Positions 62,320 through 64,000 of a DNA stretch of 64,000 nucleotides are shown one piece after another. The notes under the pieces are model-generated. The model had not been told where the DNA came from and made no database searches. It was given only the letters and a program-made list of their open reading frames with translations. Each line of letters starts with the position of its first letter. Within the stretch, counting starts at the first letter, position 1. The position numbers and the translations under genes are program-made. Origin of the DNA: Chlamydiales bacterium (GTDB lineage Bacteria; Chlamydiota; Chlamydiia; Chlamydiales; Criblamydiaceae); contig JACKPN010000008.1 in the NCBI GenBank assembly GCA_024233575.1, positions 1 to 64,000 on the forward strand, written 5' to 3'.

Positions 62320-63593
62320 GCGATCACTTCTCCAATAAAACCGTCCGGCGCGTTTTCTTTTAATTTAACATTGATGAGTTCATTAGGACGTCGCCCCTCT
62401 CGCGGGATCCATACAGGAAGGAAATTGTCGGTATGTCCGCTTATCTCTTCTGGGCGGGAACGATCGCCAGATTCAGTTAGGATTGTCATTTCGCGGCCGA
62501 TGAACTGTTCTCGCAGCGAGAATGCTTCTTTTTCTGAATGGCGCATCACCTCTTGCTTGCGGCGGCGAATGACATCTGGATGCACCTTATTAGGCATGAG
62601 CGCCGACTTGGTTCTCGGGCGGTCGCTGTAGGGAAACATGTGGACCTTGGCAAACTGAGCTCTTTTTATCGCATCGAGCGTGTCGCGATGATCCGCTTCC
62701 GTTTCTCCCGGGAAGCCGACGATAAGATCGGTAGTAAACGTAAAATCCGGACAGGCTGAGCGCATGCGCTCGACGGTATCGAAGAAGATCTGCCTCGTAT
62801 ATTTTCTGTTCATCCGCTTAAGGACAACATTAGATCCTGACTGAAGAACGATGTGCATCGACTTACAAGTGTGTTTACCGTTTAAGATGGCATCAGCGAG
62901 GTCATCATCGACCTCATCCGGATCTATCGACGACAGGCGCAGTCTTCTGAGACCTGGTACGGCATCAACAGAACGCATCAAGTCAGCCAAGGTTTTAGGA
63001 GCGTCAGGGCAGTTTCCATCGAAGTCGCCAACATTGATGCCGGTGATGACCACTTCTTTGTATCCATTCTCAACGAGAGTTTGAACTTCCTGCACTATTT
63101 CTTCGATAGTCCGCGAACGTGAGCGTCCGCGCACATAAGGGATGATGCAGTAGCTGCAGAAGGAATTGCAGCCATCTTGCACTTTAACAAAAGCGCGAGT
63201 GTGTGCTTCGAATCGCTTAATGGAGAATTCCGGGTATTTTTCTTCGGGGAAGGCTTGCTCAAGAAGCTTTTCTTTCTCCTTATTGGGGACGACAAGATCC
63301 ACTCCTTCGAGCTGTGCGATCGCATCCGGCTGCCGGTCTGCCGAACATCCCGTCACGACCAGTTTAGCTTTTGGGTAACGCTTGGCCAGCTGACGAATCT
63401 GGTGGCGGCTGCTGGCGTCAGCAGATTCAGTGACAGTGCAAGTATTGACAATGCAAATTTCAGGCACATCATCTTCTTGGGCTTGGGAATAACCCATGGC
63501 GGCAAGCTGATCCTGATATGCTTGCGATTCGTACTGATTGGTGCGACAGCCCAATGTGACAATTTTAAAAGATTTTCTTTGTTTTTGCGGCAT
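62316..63593 (-). CDS. mtaB: tRNA-t6A37 methylthiotransferase MtaB-like
   Basis: The protein carries the iron-sulfur N-domain (IVTLGCRTNQYESQAYQ, IVNTCTVTESADASSR), the radical-SAM motif GCNSFCSYC and a C-terminal TRAM-like part. The LGCRTNQYE start and the arginine-rich IPYVRGRSRSR are typical of MtaB, which methylthiolates t6A37, rather than of MiaB. The ATG at 63593 (425 residues) is chosen over a TTG at 63614. Confidence 0.9.
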   Translation of the reverse strand: MPQKQRKSFKIVTLGCRTNQYESQAYQDQLAAMGYSQAQEDDVPEICIVNTCTVTESADASSRHQIRQLAKRYPKAKLVVTGCSADRQPDAIAQLEGVDLVVPNKEKEKLLEQAFPEEKYPEFSIKRFEAHTRAFVKVQDGCNSFCSYCIIPYVRGRSRSRTIEEIVQEVQTLVENGYKEVVITGINVGDFDGNCPDAPKTLADLMRSVDAVPGLRRLRLSSIDPDEVDDDLADAILNGKHTCKSMHIVLQSGSNVVLKRMNRKYTRQIFFDTVERMRSACPDFTFTTDLIVGFPGETEADHRDTLDAIKRAQFAKVHMFPYSDRPRTKSALMPNKVHPDVIRRRKQEVMRHSEKEAFSLREQFIGREMTILTESGDRSRPEEISGHTDNFLPVWIPREGRRPNELINVKLKENAPDGFIGEVIA

Positions 63594-63658
63594 ACTTAAT
63601 CGGGAATCTCTCAATAATTCTGCAAAATTTTAGCATATTGTATTGAAAGAAACAACGC

Positions 63659-64000
63659 TTATGCAACTATGGTAACGTTCCGAAGTCCTTCAATCGCCGC
63701 CTGCATACGCTGCTTATTAATGATCTCTTGATTGCTGACAACAACCTGTAGCTGTGGCCGCAGCTTATGCACGGGGACGGTTGGACTAACCGGATCAGAC
63801 TCATCGACAGGCTCGTCATCACGAGGCTGCTCCTGTTGAGGCGCAGTCTGCTGAACGTCTTGATCTTTGAATTTATCAAAAAGCCAATCACCTCCCCTGT
63901 AGAAGAGTGAACCTCGGGCAAAATGCTTTGCCAAGTCAACGAACCATTCAGCATCTTTCTTGAGCTTATGGCGAGCGTATAGTTTGATGGCTGCACGTAT
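63659..64000 (-). CDS. C-terminal part of an unknown protein (runs off the window)
   Basis: On the minus strand an open frame enters at the window edge and ends at 63659, giving 113 residues. It includes KHFARGSLFYRGGDWLFDKF, a Pro/Asp-rich linker and VSNQEIINKQRMQAAIEGLR. No family is recognised. A longer overlapping frame (63667-63996) is less convincing. Confidence 0.5.
   Translation of the reverse strand: MRAAIKLYARHKLKKDAEWFVDLAKHFARGSLFYRGGDWLFDKFKDQDVQQTAPQQEQPRDDEPVDESDPVSPTVPVHKLRPQLQVVVSNQEIINKQRMQAAIEGLRNVTIVA

Noticed and set aside
63667..63996. 109-residue minus-strand frame at the window end
   Set aside because: It overlaps another frame that runs open to the window edge and has a more natural composition.
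1..64000. tRNA, rRNA or CRISPR array
   Set aside because: I looked for T-loop and cloverleaf patterns and for regularly spaced short repeats in the gaps and found none.

Overview
The window comes from a chlamydia-like bacterium (phylum Chlamydiota, most likely order Parachlamydiales). The strongest markers are the cysteine-rich envelope genes (two OmcA-like lipoproteins and OmcB), a CPAF-type secreted protease, an LcrH/SycD type III secretion chaperone, and chlamydial gene orders such as tpiA/xseA/xseB/dxs and folD-apbE close to recF-dnaN. By eye the GC content is in the mid to upper forties, higher than most chlamydiae. Waddlia- or Estrella-like lineages are therefore plausible, but the genus cannot be fixed from this sequence alone.

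Layout. 1-6 kb: tpiA (partial), a lone receiver-domain protein, xseA-xseB-dxs, and a phosphohexomutase with a signal-like N-terminus. 6-11 kb: a membrane protein with a possible kinase-like fold, nadK, then omcA-like 1, omcA-like 2, a candidate structured RNA and omcB. 11-16 kb: a small unknown gene, maf, a HEAT-like exported protein and an LptD-like barrel, mostly with overlapping ends. 16-24 kb: a hydrolase, a candidate permuted NlpC/P60 protein, an ATP-cone nuclease coupled to a beta-CASP RNase, then ugd, a prenyl synthase, a sugar-phosphate transferase and an MreD-like protein. 24-31 kb: CDF and CPA2 transporters, CPAF, an MscS channel and a coupled unknown gene. 32-38 kb: dienelactone hydrolase, a TMEM14 protein, a MITE-like repeat, ExbB/ExbD, a large coiled-coil protein, a DUF2937 protein and two paralogous exported proteins. 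38-45 kb: folD-apbE, the LcrH-like chaperone, a winged-helix-like protein, recF-dnaN and a Ulp1/ChlaDub-type cysteine protease. 45-52 kb: TamA- and TamB-like genes and an IS66-family element. 53-64 kb: an MlaE-MlaF-MlaD lipid transporter, YqgE, rplM-rpsI, miaB, sodC, ligA, a protein with a possible GH95-like C-terminus, mtaB and a partial gene.

Three themes link many of the genes. The first is envelope construction: OmcA/B, LptD, TamA/TamB, Mla, ExbBD, Ugd and the sugar transferase. The second is host interaction: CPAF, the Ulp1-like protease, the candidate NlpC/P60 protein, the coiled-coil protein and the secretion chaperone. The third is core housekeeping: replication, translation, isoprenoid and NADP synthesis. 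The best leads for something undescribed are the structured region upstream of omcB, the Ulp1-type protease beside dnaN, the permuted NlpC/P60 candidate, the ATP-cone nuclease/beta-CASP pair and the inverted-repeat element seen whole at 33.1 kb and in part at 18.0 kb. No tRNA, rRNA or CRISPR array was recognised.
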